64,000 nt of DNA from NCBI GenBank assembly GCA_020632925.1, contig JACKER010000008.1, positions 583,323-647,322 on the forward strand. Reading direction: 5' to 3'. Numbering within the stretch: the stretch's first letter is position 1; every line of letters starts with the position of its first letter. The translations under genes were made by a program, and so were the position numbers. This document shows, piece after piece, positions 53,722-62,611 of the stretch. Source of the DNA: Alphaproteobacteria bacterium. GTDB taxonomy: Bacteria; Myxococcota_A; UBA796; GCA-2862545. A model generated the notes under the pieces. It was not told the DNA's origin. It made no database searches and was given only the letters and a program-made list of their open reading frames with translations.

Positions 53722-53726
53722 CCGGC

Positions 53727-55256
53727 ATGTTGCGCGTCCTGCTCGTGCGTCCGCCCGGTCGTTTCCGGGACCTCGCCTTCCCCGATGGCCCGATGGTGGG
53801 GCCGCCTCGGGCGCTGCTGCACCTGGCCGGGGCGGTGCGCGACGATCCGCGGGTGCAGGTGCGCCTGATCGACGCGCTGGCCGAGCCGGACCCCGACGTG
53901 CTCGCGACCCCCGAGCGGCCGGTGCTCTTCGGGCTGGCGCCGGACGAGGTCGCCCGCCGCGCCGCGGCCTGGGACCCGCACCTGGTCGGCATCTCCGTCA
54001 TGGCCCACTACTACCGGCGCGAGACCCTCGAGCTGTGCGAGGCGCTCCGTCGCGCGCTCCCCGGCGCCGTCCTGCTCCTCGGTGGCCCCGAGCCCACGGT
54101 CGAGCCCGAGGGGTACCTCGAGGCCGCGCCGATCGACGCCGTCTGCGTCGGCGAGGGCGAGGCGACCTTCGCGGAGCTCGTCGGGCGGCTCGCGGACGGG
54201 CGTCCCTGGGAGGACGTGGCCGGGCTCGCGACCCGCGCCGGACGCACGCCGGCCCGCCCGCTCCTCGACGACGTGGAGGGCTGCGTCCCCGACCTCTCCG
54301 CGCTCGATCTGTCCGTCTACTTCGGGCTCGCCGCGAAGGGGTGGCGCTCCCGGCCCGCGTTCGGGCGACCTGGCGTCGAGCGCAGCGTGGACGTGGTGAC
54401 CAGCCGCGGCTGCCCGTACCGCTGCACGTTCTGCGTCATCCACACCTCGATGGGTCGTCGGTTCCGCGCCCGCTCGCCCGGCGCGGTGGTGGAGGAGCTC
54501 CGCGGGCTGGTCGCGCTCGGCGTGGAGCACGTCCACTTCGAGGACGACGTGCTCAACCTCGACCGGCGGCGCTTCGCCGACCTGCTGCGCGCCCTGCGCG
54601 ACGCCCGGCTGCCGCTGACCTGGGACACGCCGAACGGCGTGCGCGCCGACCTGCTCGACGAACAGACGGTGCACCTGTGCCGCGAGGCCGGCTGCGTCTC
54701 GCTCACGCTCGCGGTCGAGTCCGGCTCCCAGCGCGTGCTCGACGAGCTCCTGCGCAAAGACCTGCGCCTCGAGGACGTGGAGCGCGCCGCCCGCTGGTGC
54801 CACGAGGCCGAGCTGGACGCGCTCCTGTTCACCATCGTCGGCCTCCCGGGCGAGACCGTGGCGGAGGCCGAGCAGACGCTGGCCTTCGGGCTGGACCTGT
54901 TCGAGCGCTTCGGGACGACGCCGCTGTTGCAGGTGTGGCGTCCCTATGTCGGGACCGAGCTCCACGATCGGGCGGAGGCCGCCGGGCAGCTGCGCGACGC
55001 CGACCCGGCCGCGCTGCACGCGGCGACGGGGATCCCGTACACCCAGTTCCGCGATCGCGTCGTCCGCGACGAGGTGTTCGACGTGCGCGTCCTGGCGGAC
55101 CTGTTCGCGCGGTACCGGGCGGCGCTCGCGGACGGGCAGCTCCGGAGGTGGCGCAGGGCGGGGATCCGCTGGGCCGACACGGGGCACGACGACGTCGGCG
55201 CCTTCCTGACCCACGCCGCCCCCTTCCTGCACGCGTACCGCCGGTCCGTCGCGTGA
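53727..55256 (+). CDS. B12-binding-domain radical SAM protein 1
   Basis: A 509-residue protein. The N-terminal half (about 1-190) has a cobalamin-binding-like Rossmann fold (LRVLLVRPPG, VGISVMAHYY, LLLGGPEPT). The radical SAM barrel carries the 4Fe-4S motif SRGCPYRCTFC (C229, C233, C236) and the SAM-binding ESGSQRVL segment. Members of this class methylate unreactive carbons or make C-C bonds. The TTIVGLPGETVAEAEQT-type block is present. It is the first gene of the plus-strand operon; its stop overlaps the kinase start as GTGA. Confidence 0.9.
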   Translation: MLRVLLVRPPGRFRDLAFPDGPMVGPPRALLHLAGAVRDDPRVQVRLIDALAEPDPDVLATPERPVLFGLAPDEVARRAAAWDPHLVGISVMAHYYRRETLELCEALRRALPGAVLLLGGPEPTVEPEGYLEAAPIDAVCVGEGEATFAELVGRLADGRPWEDVAGLATRAGRTPARPLLDDVEGCVPDLSALDLSVYFGLAAKGWRSRPAFGRPGVERSVDVVTSRGCPYRCTFCVIHTSMGRRFRARSPGAVVEELRGLVALGVEHVHFEDDVLNLDRRRFADLLRALRDARLPLTWDTPNGVRADLLDEQTVHLCREAGCVSLTLAVESGSQRVLDELLRKDLRLEDVERAARWCHEAELDALLFTIVGLPGETVAEAEQTLAFGLDLFERFGTTPLLQVWRPYVGTELHDRAEAAGQLRDADPAALHAATGIPYTQFRDRVVRDEVFDVRVLADLFARYRAALADGQLRRWRRAGIRWADTGHDDVGAFLTHAAPFLHAYRRSVA

Positions 55257-58200
55257 ACCCGGGCGATCGGGTCGGCGGCTGGGAGCTCCTCGCGCCGCTC
55301 GGCGAGGGCGGGATGGGGGTCGTGTGGGAGGCGCGCGGGGCCTCGGGGGAGGTGGCGGCGCTCAAGGTCGCTCGTCGGGCCACCCCGCGGCTGGTGGACG
55401 CCGTCGTCCGCGAGATCGCGACGCTACAGCGCCTCGGTCACCCGGGCGTGGTCTCCGTCCTCGACCACGGGGTGCACGAGGGCCGCCCCTGGTACGCGAT
55501 GCCGCGCCTCCAGGGGACCTCGCTCGCGCAGCTCCTCCCCCGGTCGAGCGTCACCGCCCCCGACCGCTCCGGTCCGGCGACGTTCACCTGGGACGACGAC
55601 GACGACGAGGTCGCGGCTCCCCGGACCACAGGCGCTTCCCCTCACCTCCTGCCCCTGCTGGTGGACCTCTGCGACGCGCTCGCCCACGTCCACGCCGCCG
55701 GCCTGGTCCACCGCGATCTGAAGCCCGACAACGTGATCGTGCTGGGCGAGCGGGCCGTGCTCGTCGACTTCGGTCTCACCGTCCGGACCGCGGACGACAG
55801 CGGGCGGGAGGACCTGCTGGAGGCCGCCGGGGACGCCGCCGGCGTCGGCACGATGGGGTACCTCGCCCCCGAGCAGCTCGCGGGCGGCTTCGTCGACGCC
55901 CGGGCCGACCTTTACGCGCTCGGTTGCCTGCTGTACGAGCTGCTCACCGGTCGCCTGCCGCACCCCGAGCCCGCGCTCGACGGGCTGCTGACGCGCCTGC
56001 TCCACGAGCGTCCACCGGCGGCGAGCGCGCTGGTGCCCGGGGTGGCGGCCGAGCTCGACGTGCTCGTCAGCGCCCTGCTGGAGCCCGTGCCGGCCGACCG
56101 ACCCGGCCAGGCCCACGCGGTCGGCGTCACCCTGTGCCGGGTCCTCGGCAGGCCAGAGCCGCCCCGGCCGCCGCGCCTCACCGTCTACCGCGCCTCGCTG
56201 CGGGGGCGCGAGGAGGTCGTCGCTGGCATCCAGGGAGCTCTGCGGGACGGCACGGAGAGCGTGGGGTTCGTGGGGGAGGCGGGCTCGGGGCGGACCCGCG
56301 CGCTGCTGGAGGCGGTCCGGGAGGCGCGCTCGCTCCGGCGGACCGCGATCATCGGCACGGGCGCCACCATCGTCGACGGGCTGCTCGACCGGGTGGAGGG
56401 CCTGCTGGCCGACGGGAGGCGCGAAGGACCGCTGCCCTCCGGGATGGCCGACCTGAGGTGGCAGCGGGCCTCGCTCGCGGCGTGGTGTCCACCCACGGAG
56501 GCGCCGGTGGATCCCGAGGCGGCGTTCGGTCGCCGGGTGTCGGCGTTGATCGAGACGGTCCGCTGGCTGGGGGAGACCGACCCGCTGGTGCTCGTGGTCG
56601 ACGACCTCGAGAGCGCCGATCGCCTCGCGCGGACCTGGCTCGGCGCCGTGCTCCGGGGCGTCCACGCCGTGCCGCTGCCGGTCCAGGCCTTCGTCTCGTC
56701 CACAGCCCCGGTGGCGGGCGTTCGCCAGGTACTGCTTCGCCCCCTCGGCGCCGAGGAGGTGGGCCGGATGGCGAGCGAGATGTTGGGCGCCCCCGAGCTG
56801 GCCGCCCGCCTCGGCCCGCGCCTGCTGGCCGCGACCCGCGGGCGTCCCGCCGCGGTGGCCACCGTCGTCCACACGCTGGCGGCACGCCCCGACGCCGAGC
56901 CCGAGGGGCTCCTGCCCTCGTTGGGGGAGGTGATCGCAGCGCGGCTGGTGACCGCGTCGCCGAGCACCGTCGCCGTGCTGACCGCCGCCTGCGTGCTCGG
57001 CACCCGGACCGACCGCCTGGCCGAGGCGCTCGCGCTCGAGCCCGACGAGGTCGACGCCGCGCTGCAGACCGGGGTCACCCTCGACCTGCTCCGGGCGGAT
57101 CTCGACGGTCGCCTGGGGTTCCCCGACGAGGAGCACCGGCGGGCCCTGGAGGAACGCCGGCCCGCCGACGAGGTCCGCGCCCTGCACGACTGGGCGGCAC
57201 GCCACTGGGAGGGCCCGCTCACCGCTTCCCTCGCGCACCACCTGGAGGGTGGCGGCGACCTCCAGGGCGCGGTGGGGGTGTGGGCGGAGCTCGAGGAGGA
57301 GGCGCGCGGACGCTGGGACGCCACCGCTCGACAACGAGCCTGGCGCGAGATCGCGCGGCTGCGGCCCGAGGACGCCGAGAGCCAGGTGGCGTGGGCGCGC
57401 GCGGCCCGCGAGGCCGACGCGTACGAGGAGGCGGAGCTCGCCGCCGAGCGCGCACTGGCCCTGGTGTCCGACGGCCCGATCCGGGCCCGCGCCCTGACCG
57501 TGTCGGGCTGGCTTCGCGTCGATCGAGCCCGTCACCGCGACGCGCTGGCGTTCTTCGAGGAGGCTCTGGCGACGCTCCCCGCGAACGCCGTCGTCGACCG
57601 GGCGAAGACCCGGCTGGACCGCGTGACCTGCTGGCTCTACCTGGACCCGGACGCCGTGGAGCCCGAGCTGGACGCGATCGAAGACGAGGCTCGGGACCTG
57701 CCCGAGATCGCGATCCGCGTGGTCCGTCTCCGGGGGGATCACGCGCTGCAGCGGGGGCGGTTCGCGGAGGCGCGGCGCCACCTGGCGGTCGCGGCCGAGG
57801 GCTATCGGGAGCGGAACGCCCTGCGCGCCCTCGCTGCCACCGTGGGGAACCTCGGGTTCGCGAGCAGCAGCGAGCACGATCTCGCCGCCGCGGTCGCCCA
57901 CTACGCCGACAACCTGGTGCTGGCGGCGCGGATCGGCTTCCGCGCCAGCATCGTGGACGCGCTCGGCAACCTCGGCGTGACGCTGCTCGTGAGCGGACAC
58001 CCCGACGCGGAGCGGGTGGAGCTGTCGGCGGTGGCGCTGGCGCTCGAGGTGGACGACCGCCGCAGCGCGTCGATGTTCCTGGGCAACGTGGCCGAGGTCG
58101 CGCTGGCCCACGGCGAGATGGAGCGCGCCCTGGCCCTCGCGCGGCTCGCCGCGGCGGTCGCCGACGGGGTGGACACGTTCCAGTGGGCCTACCAGGTGCT

Positions 58201-58669
58201 CACCGGCGCGCTGGCCTGCCTGCGGTCGGGTCGACACGAAGAGGCCGACGCGGAGCTCCGCCGGGCCGAGGCCGTCCTGCCCCCGGCGCTCTCGCGGCGC
58301 GCCACCCGCATCCGCGACGTCGCCGACCTCGCGCGCGGCGTGCGCTCGGAGGTGCCCGCCTGGATCGAGGCCCTCCCCGCGGGGCTCCGCTCCCCGACGT
58401 CGGACCTGACCGAGTGGGCGGAGACCGTGTGGGAGCAGCTCGACCGCGCCGACCTGTTCGAGCCGCTGGTCGAGGCCTCGCTCCGGGTCTGGGAGACGGA
58501 GCGCAGCCACAACGACCGCGAGCGCTACGGGCAGCTCACGGGTCGCGAGCTGCCGGCGCCGGAACACCCGCCGCTACCGCCCGAGGTCGTCCGCTGGCTC
58601 CTCCCGCCAGCCACGGTGCTCGCGGCCGTCCGACGTCGTTTCCACGACGAGGGTGTGGACGCGCGGTGA
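55253..58669 (+). CDS. Ser/Thr protein kinase with ATPase and TPR regions
   Basis: A 1138-residue regulator: an N-terminal Hanks-type kinase (about 8-300) with GEGGMGVV, Lys38, HRDLKPDN (Asp155), DFG (Asp172) and YLAPEQ, and an unusual acidic insert with five Asp in a row (about 114-118). An AAA/NB-ARC-like ATPase follows (about 315-640; GEAGSGRT Walker A, LVLVVDDLE Walker B), then a long array of TPR-like helices (about 680-1090). No transmembrane segment is seen. The start GTG overlaps the radical SAM 1 stop, so kinase and enzyme are made together. Myxobacteria have many such kinase/STAND proteins. Confidence 0.9.
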   Translation: MNPGDRVGGWELLAPLGEGGMGVVWEARGASGEVAALKVARRATPRLVDAVVREIATLQRLGHPGVVSVLDHGVHEGRPWYAMPRLQGTSLAQLLPRSSVTAPDRSGPATFTWDDDDDEVAAPRTTGASPHLLPLLVDLCDALAHVHAAGLVHRDLKPDNVIVLGERAVLVDFGLTVRTADDSGREDLLEAAGDAAGVGTMGYLAPEQLAGGFVDARADLYALGCLLYELLTGRLPHPEPALDGLLTRLLHERPPAASALVPGVAAELDVLVSALLEPVPADRPGQAHAVGVTLCRVLGRPEPPRPPRLTVYRASLRGREEVVAGIQGALRDGTESVGFVGEAGSGRTRALLEAVREARSLRRTAIIGTGATIVDGLLDRVEGLLADGRREGPLPSGMADLRWQRASLAAWCPPTEAPVDPEAAFGRRVSALIETVRWLGETDPLVLVVDDLESADRLARTWLGAVLRGVHAVPLPVQAFVSSTAPVAGVRQVLLRPLGAEEVGRMASEMLGAPELAARLGPRLLAATRGRPAAVATVVHTLAARPDAEPEGLLPSLGEVIAARLVTASPSTVAVLTAACVLGTRTDRLAEALALEPDEVDAALQTGVTLDLLRADLDGRLGFPDEEHRRALEERRPADEVRALHDWAARHWEGPLTASLAHHLEGGGDLQGAVGVWAELEEEARGRWDATARQRAWREIARLRPEDAESQVAWARAAREADAYEEAELAAERALALVSDGPIRARALTVSGWLRVDRARHRDALAFFEEALATLPANAVVDRAKTRLDRVTCWLYLDPDAVEPELDAIEDEARDLPEIAIRVVRLRGDHALQRGRFAEARRHLAVAAEGYRERNALRALAATVGNLGFASSSEHDLAAAVAHYADNLVLAARIGFRASIVDALGNLGVTLLVSGHPDAERVELSAVALALEVDDRRSASMFLGNVAEVALAHGEMERALALARLAAAVADGVDTFQWAYQVLTGALACLRSGRHEEADAELRRAEAVLPPALSRRATRIRDVADLARGVRSEVPAWIEALPAGLRSPTSDLTEWAETVWEQLDRADLFEPLVEASLRVWETERSHNDRERYGQLTGRELPAPEHPPLPPEVVRWLLPPATVLAAVRRRFHDEGVDAR

Positions 58670-58725
58670 AACGTCGAGCCGGGAGGCCGACCTCGGGGTA
58701 CGACACGGGACCGCGGAGGTTCGCC

Positions 58726-60057
58726 GTGCACATCGCCCTGGTGTCCCCCAAGGGCCCCCTGTACCGCCACCGGGGCGGTATCTTCCGCAAGTCGCTGCGG
58801 TACGCGCCGCTCACGATGCCCACCCTCGCTTCGCTCGTGCCGCCCGAGCTGGACGCGCGCATCACGCTCCACGACGAGGGCATCGGGGACATCCCGCTCG
58901 ATCTGGACGCCGACGTCGTCGCGATGACCGTGATCACGGGCAGCGCCCCCCGCGCCTACGAGCTCGCCCGGGCCTACCGCGCGCGCGGCATCCCCGTCGT
59001 CCTCGGCGGCCCACACCCCACCCTCGTGCCCGAGGACGCCGCCCCCCACGCCGACGCCGTGGTCACCGGGTACGCGGAGGACACCTGGCCCGAGCTGCTG
59101 CGCGACCTGCGCCGCGGCGACCTGAAGGCCCGCTACGAGCAGGCGCCCGACCTGTCGCTCGCGAACCGCCCGCTCCCCCGCAAGGACCTCGTGGACGCGA
59201 AGCGGTACACCACGACCGCCGTGTTCGAGGCGACCCGCGGCTGCGTCCACAAGTGCGACTTCTGCGTGGTGCCGTCGGCCTGGGGGCGTCGCCCGCTGCA
59301 GAAGCCCGTCGAGGACGTGGTGCGCGAGATCGTGGCCCAGGGCACGCGCAAGGCCTTGTTCGTCGACCTGAACCTCGTGGCGGACCCGGCCTACGCCCGG
59401 CGGCTCTTCGACGCGCTCGTCCCGCTGCGCCTCCGCTGGTTCGGCCTCGCGACCACGGTCATCGGCCACGACCCCGATCTGATGGACCGCATGGTGCGCT
59501 CGGGCTGCCGCGGCCTGCTCATCGGCCTCGAGTCGCTCTCGACCGCGGGCCTCGCCGGCGCCGACAAGAAGTTCAACGACCCGAGCGCCTACGCGCGCCT
59601 CATCGAGCAGCTCCACGCGCGCGGCGTCGCCGTGCAGGGGACGTTCGTGTTCGGCATGGACACCGACGGGCCCGAGGTCTTCGACGAGACCGTGCGCTTC
59701 TGCGTCGAGACGGGCATCGATCTGCCCCGCTTCGCCATCCAGACGCCCTTCCCGGGCACGCCGCTGTTCGCGCGGCTCGAGCGCGAGGGGCGCATCCTGA
59801 CCCGCGACTGGTCGCTCTACGACGGGCAGCACGTGGTCTACCGGCCGGCGCGGCTCACGCCCGAGCAGCTGCTCGAGGGGCACACGCGCGCCTGGCGCTC
59901 GGTCTACTCGATGCGCAACATCGCGAAGCGGCTCGGTCGGTCGCGGCAGTTGCTCCAGATCGCCGTGCCCGCGAACCTCGGGTACCGCTTCTATGCCCGC
60001 CACCTGCACACCCACTACACCTGCGACACCCTCGACGGCTGGAAGGTGGCGTCGTGA
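58726..60057 (+). CDS. B12-binding-domain radical SAM protein 2
   Basis: A 443-residue protein with a cobalamin-type N-terminal domain (LVSPKGPLYRHRGG, VAMTVITGSAPRAYELA, VVLGGPHPTLVPED) and a radical SAM domain with TRGCVHKCDFC (C173, C177, C180). The C-terminal third is a DUF4070-like extension. GTG 58726 was chosen because GGAGG lies 6 bp upstream; GTG 58666 would overlap the kinase stop. It is closely related in layout to radical SAM 3, which overlaps it by four bases (GTGA). Confidence 0.9.
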   Translation: MHIALVSPKGPLYRHRGGIFRKSLRYAPLTMPTLASLVPPELDARITLHDEGIGDIPLDLDADVVAMTVITGSAPRAYELARAYRARGIPVVLGGPHPTLVPEDAAPHADAVVTGYAEDTWPELLRDLRRGDLKARYEQAPDLSLANRPLPRKDLVDAKRYTTTAVFEATRGCVHKCDFCVVPSAWGRRPLQKPVEDVVREIVAQGTRKALFVDLNLVADPAYARRLFDALVPLRLRWFGLATTVIGHDPDLMDRMVRSGCRGLLIGLESLSTAGLAGADKKFNDPSAYARLIEQLHARGVAVQGTFVFGMDTDGPEVFDETVRFCVETGIDLPRFAIQTPFPGTPLFARLEREGRILTRDWSLYDGQHVVYRPARLTPEQLLEGHTRAWRSVYSMRNIAKRLGRSRQLLQIAVPANLGYRFYARHLHTHYTCDTLDGWKVAS

Positions 60058-61421
60058 GCCGTCCGTTCCGCCTGGCGCTCGTCCACCCGTGCATCGGCCG
60101 CCGCCCGGGCGAGGCGTACATCAAGACCTGGCAGATGGAGTCGCTGCCGATGGGGGTGCTCGCCGCGCTGACCCCGCGCGACGTGGAGGTCCGGCTGCAC
60201 GACGACCGGACCGAGGCCATCCCCTACGACGAGCCCGCGGACCTCGTCGCCATCTCGGTCGAGACGTACACCGCGAAGCGCGCCTACCAGATCGCGTCGG
60301 AGTACCGCCGGCGGAAGGTGCCCGTGGCGATGGGTGGGTTCCACGCGAGCCTCGTGCCCGACGAGGTCGAGCGGTACGCGGAGGCCGTGGTCGTCGGCGA
60401 GGCCGAGGGCGTGTGGGAGGAGGTCATCGACGACTTCCGTCACGGCACGCCGCGCAAGCGCTACGTCGCCCCCACCCGCCCGTCGCTCGCGCGCAGCCGC
60501 CCGGACCGCAGCATCTTCGCCGGCAAGCGCTACCTCCCCATCGGGCTCGTGGAGGTCGGTCGCGGCTGTGGCTTCCAGTGCGACTTCTGCGCGATCCAGA
60601 CCGTGTTCCGGCGGACGCAGACCCGGCGCCCCGAGGGCGACGTGCTCTCGGAGCTGTCCGCGCTGAAGGGCTCGCGCAAGCTGTTCTTCTTCGTCGACGA
60701 CAACTTCGCGACCCACCCGCGCAAGACGAAGGAGTTCCTCCGCGAGCTCGAGCCGCTCGGCATCCGCTGGGTCAGCCAGATGGCCATCCCCGCCGCGCAC
60801 GACGAGGAGATGCTCTCGCTGATGCGCCGGTCGGGCTGCATGGGCGTGCTGATCGGCTTCGAGAGCCTCGATCCCGCGAACCTGGCGGCGATGGACAAGG
60901 GCTTCAACACGATGGGGGGCGGCTACGAGGTCGCGCTCGCCAACCTCCGCAAGCACGACATCCGGCTCTACGGGACGTTCATCTTCGGCTACGACCACGA
61001 CCACGCCGGCTCCTTCGGGGAGGCCGTGGACTTCGCGAAGCGGCACCACATGTACATCGCCGCCTTCAACCACCTCACGCCCTTCCCCGGGACCCCGCTC
61101 TACCAGCGGCTCGAGCAGGAGGGGCGGCTGCGGTACGAGCGCTGGTGGCTGGACCCCGCCTACCGGTACAACGGCGTCCCCTTCCACCCGAAGGGGCTCG
61201 CGGCCGAGGACATCGAGCGGGGCTGCGTCGCCGCGCGGGCCTCGTTCTATGGACGGCGCAGCATGTTGCGTCGCGGGATGGCGAAGATCAACCGCGGCGA
61301 CGGGCTGATGTGGCGCAACTTCTGGCTCATCAATCAGCTCCACCGCGCGGACGTGAAGCTGCGCGACCACTGGCCGCTCGGGGACACCGGGTACACCGGC
61401 GAGATCCTGAACGCGGGCTGA
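60054..61421 (+). CDS. B12-binding-domain radical SAM protein 3
   Basis: A 455-residue protein. The cobalamin-type domain is seen in LALVHPCIGRRPGEAYIKTW, VAISVETYTAKRAYQ and VAMGGFHASLVPDE, and the cluster motif is GRGCGFQCDFC (C172, C176, C179). The DUF4070-like C-terminus (FNHLTPFPGTPLYQRLE) is shared with protein 2. The two are diverged paralogues, so they probably act on similar chains at different positions. It is the last gene of the plus-strand operon. Confidence 0.9.
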   Translation: MSRPFRLALVHPCIGRRPGEAYIKTWQMESLPMGVLAALTPRDVEVRLHDDRTEAIPYDEPADLVAISVETYTAKRAYQIASEYRRRKVPVAMGGFHASLVPDEVERYAEAVVVGEAEGVWEEVIDDFRHGTPRKRYVAPTRPSLARSRPDRSIFAGKRYLPIGLVEVGRGCGFQCDFCAIQTVFRRTQTRRPEGDVLSELSALKGSRKLFFFVDDNFATHPRKTKEFLRELEPLGIRWVSQMAIPAAHDEEMLSLMRRSGCMGVLIGFESLDPANLAAMDKGFNTMGGGYEVALANLRKHDIRLYGTFIFGYDHDHAGSFGEAVDFAKRHHMYIAAFNHLTPFPGTPLYQRLEQEGRLRYERWWLDPAYRYNGVPFHPKGLAAEDIERGCVAARASFYGRRSMLRRGMAKINRGDGLMWRNFWLINQLHRADVKLRDHWPLGDTGYTGEILNAG

Positions 61422-61423
61422 CC

Positions 61424-61444
61424 GCCGCTCAGGGGAGCTCAGCG
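61424..61444. terminator. Imperfect hairpin between convergent genes
   Basis: CCGCTCAG and CTCAGCGG form a 7-of-8 paired stem between the stops of radical SAM 3 and the VWA lipoprotein gene. It has no U-run and overlaps the end of the VWA gene, so the call is weak. Confidence 0.3.
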
Positions 61445-62382
61445 GCGATGCCCTCGTAGATGGTGGGCAGGAACCACGTCTGGGACGTGCCGTGGAACGT
61501 GCCGTCCCCGCGCACCAGGGACCGCAAGAAGGCGTCGTTGAAGGAACCGTTGTGGACCAGCACGGACCACACATGGATGCCGTTCGCCCAGGCCTCGTCG
61601 ACGGCCATCGTCGTGCCGTCCTCTCCACCGCCCGCGTTGGGGACGCCATCCGAGAGGAACAAGATGCCACGATAGGTGGTGGCCGCGTCCGTCTTCTCGA
61701 CGAGCTCGTTGACCGCCTGGAGGAGCGCAGGCTGGGGGTTGGTCATGGTCTCGATGGTGTCGCGTGTCGGGTGCGGTGCCCACGTGCCTCCGGTGGTCAC
61801 CAGCTCGTAGTCCGGCGCGTCGGCCGTCCGGCAGCGAGCCAGGCTCGAGCCGGTGTCACAGATCCCGCGGAACAGGCGTCGGAGCTCGGCCCCCTGGCCA
61901 CTCACGTCCGCCAGCGGGGCCCAGGGTCGTTGGGACACGCTCGGGGTGTCGGTGCGGATCGCGATGCCGGTCGGCGCGGCGGGTGTGGGAGGGCTGGTGG
62001 CGTAGGTCGCGAACAGGGCCATCCCGAGCATGTCCCCGCCGCGCGGCGTCTGCTCCAGGGCGTCGAGGAAGGTGAGGTTGGCCGCGCGGGCCCACTGGAC
62101 AGCGGCGTCCGGCGAGGTCCCCATCATCGAGCTGGACATGTCGACCACGAGCATGATGGCGCGGGGCGGAGACGGCGCGGTCCCCGTGTCGCCGGTCCCC
62201 CCGGTGTGACCGATCGGCCCGGTGTCGCCGGTGTGGCCGCCGGTGTGAGCGAGCCCCCCGCCGGTGTCCGCGGTCGTCGTCGTGGGCGAGGTCCCGGTGT
62301 GGCCAGCGGTGTGCGCGTCCGGGGGCTCGGCCGGCGGACGCGAGCAGGACAACACGAACAACAGTGGCAGGGAAGCTCGCAC
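61429..62382 (-). CDS. VWA-domain lipoprotein with Thr/Gly/Asp linker
   Basis: A 317-residue product: leader ASLPLLFVLSC with a lipobox, then a Thr/Gly/Asp/His linker with H-T-G and D-T-G repeats (about 22-70), then a von Willebrand factor A domain. The MIDAS site starts with VDMSSSM (DxSxS); the later Thr and Asp residues lie around ELVTTGG and FLSDGVPNAGGGEDG. It would bind a protein partner at the cell surface. GTG 62382 lies five bases after a TATCCT box, so the mRNA is probably leaderless. Confidence 0.8.
   Translation of the reverse strand: MRASLPLLFVLSCSRPPAEPPDAHTAGHTGTSPTTTTADTGGGLAHTGGHTGDTGPIGHTGGTGDTGTAPSPPRAIMLVVDMSSSMMGTSPDAAVQWARAANLTFLDALEQTPRGGDMLGMALFATYATSPPTPAAPTGIAIRTDTPSVSQRPWAPLADVSGQGAELRRLFRGICDTGSSLARCRTADAPDYELVTTGGTWAPHPTRDTIETMTNPQPALLQAVNELVEKTDAATTYRGILFLSDGVPNAGGGEDGTTMAVDEAWANGIHVWSVLVHNGSFNDAFLRSLVRGDGTFHGTSQTWFLPTIYEGIAAELP
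62181..62313 (-). repeat. Imperfect Thr-Gly-Asp/His codon repeat
   Basis: On the minus strand this part of the VWA lipoprotein gene consists of short repeats coding for H-T-G and D-T-G separated by a few residues, giving an extended linker after the lipid anchor. Confidence 0.6.
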
Positions 62383-62387
62383 GCCAC

Positions 62388-62393
62388 AGGATA
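62388..62393 (-). promoter_or_regulatory. Candidate -10 box, leaderless VWA gene
   Basis: TATCCT on the minus strand, five bases before GTG 62382, with no ribosome site between. Confidence 0.4.
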
Positions 62394-62611
62394 GCCTGCG
62401 GCGGATGGACCCGCGCACGAGCACCCGCGACCTCGAGCTTGTTGGTCTCACATTCCCGGGGTTTGCTTCGAGCGTCTCCGCCACTTCGGGTTGCCGATCG
62501 GCGGTGGTGGCATGAAGATGGCGGCGTCTATTGAGAGCAGCGACAGGATCTGGGCGACCGGCATCCGAGCGGATGCGCGAGGGTCGCGCCGCGCGCCGCG
62601 AGCTCTCGCAG

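Noticed and set aside
55424..58567. A 1047-residue minus-strand open frame across the kinase gene
   Set aside because: The kinase motifs on the plus strand are complete; the antisense product has only biased composition.
55324..58665. N-terminal extension of radical SAM 2 through the kinase gene
   Set aside because: The extra residues are out-of-frame kinase sequence. A strong GGAGG site at GTG 58726 marks the real start.
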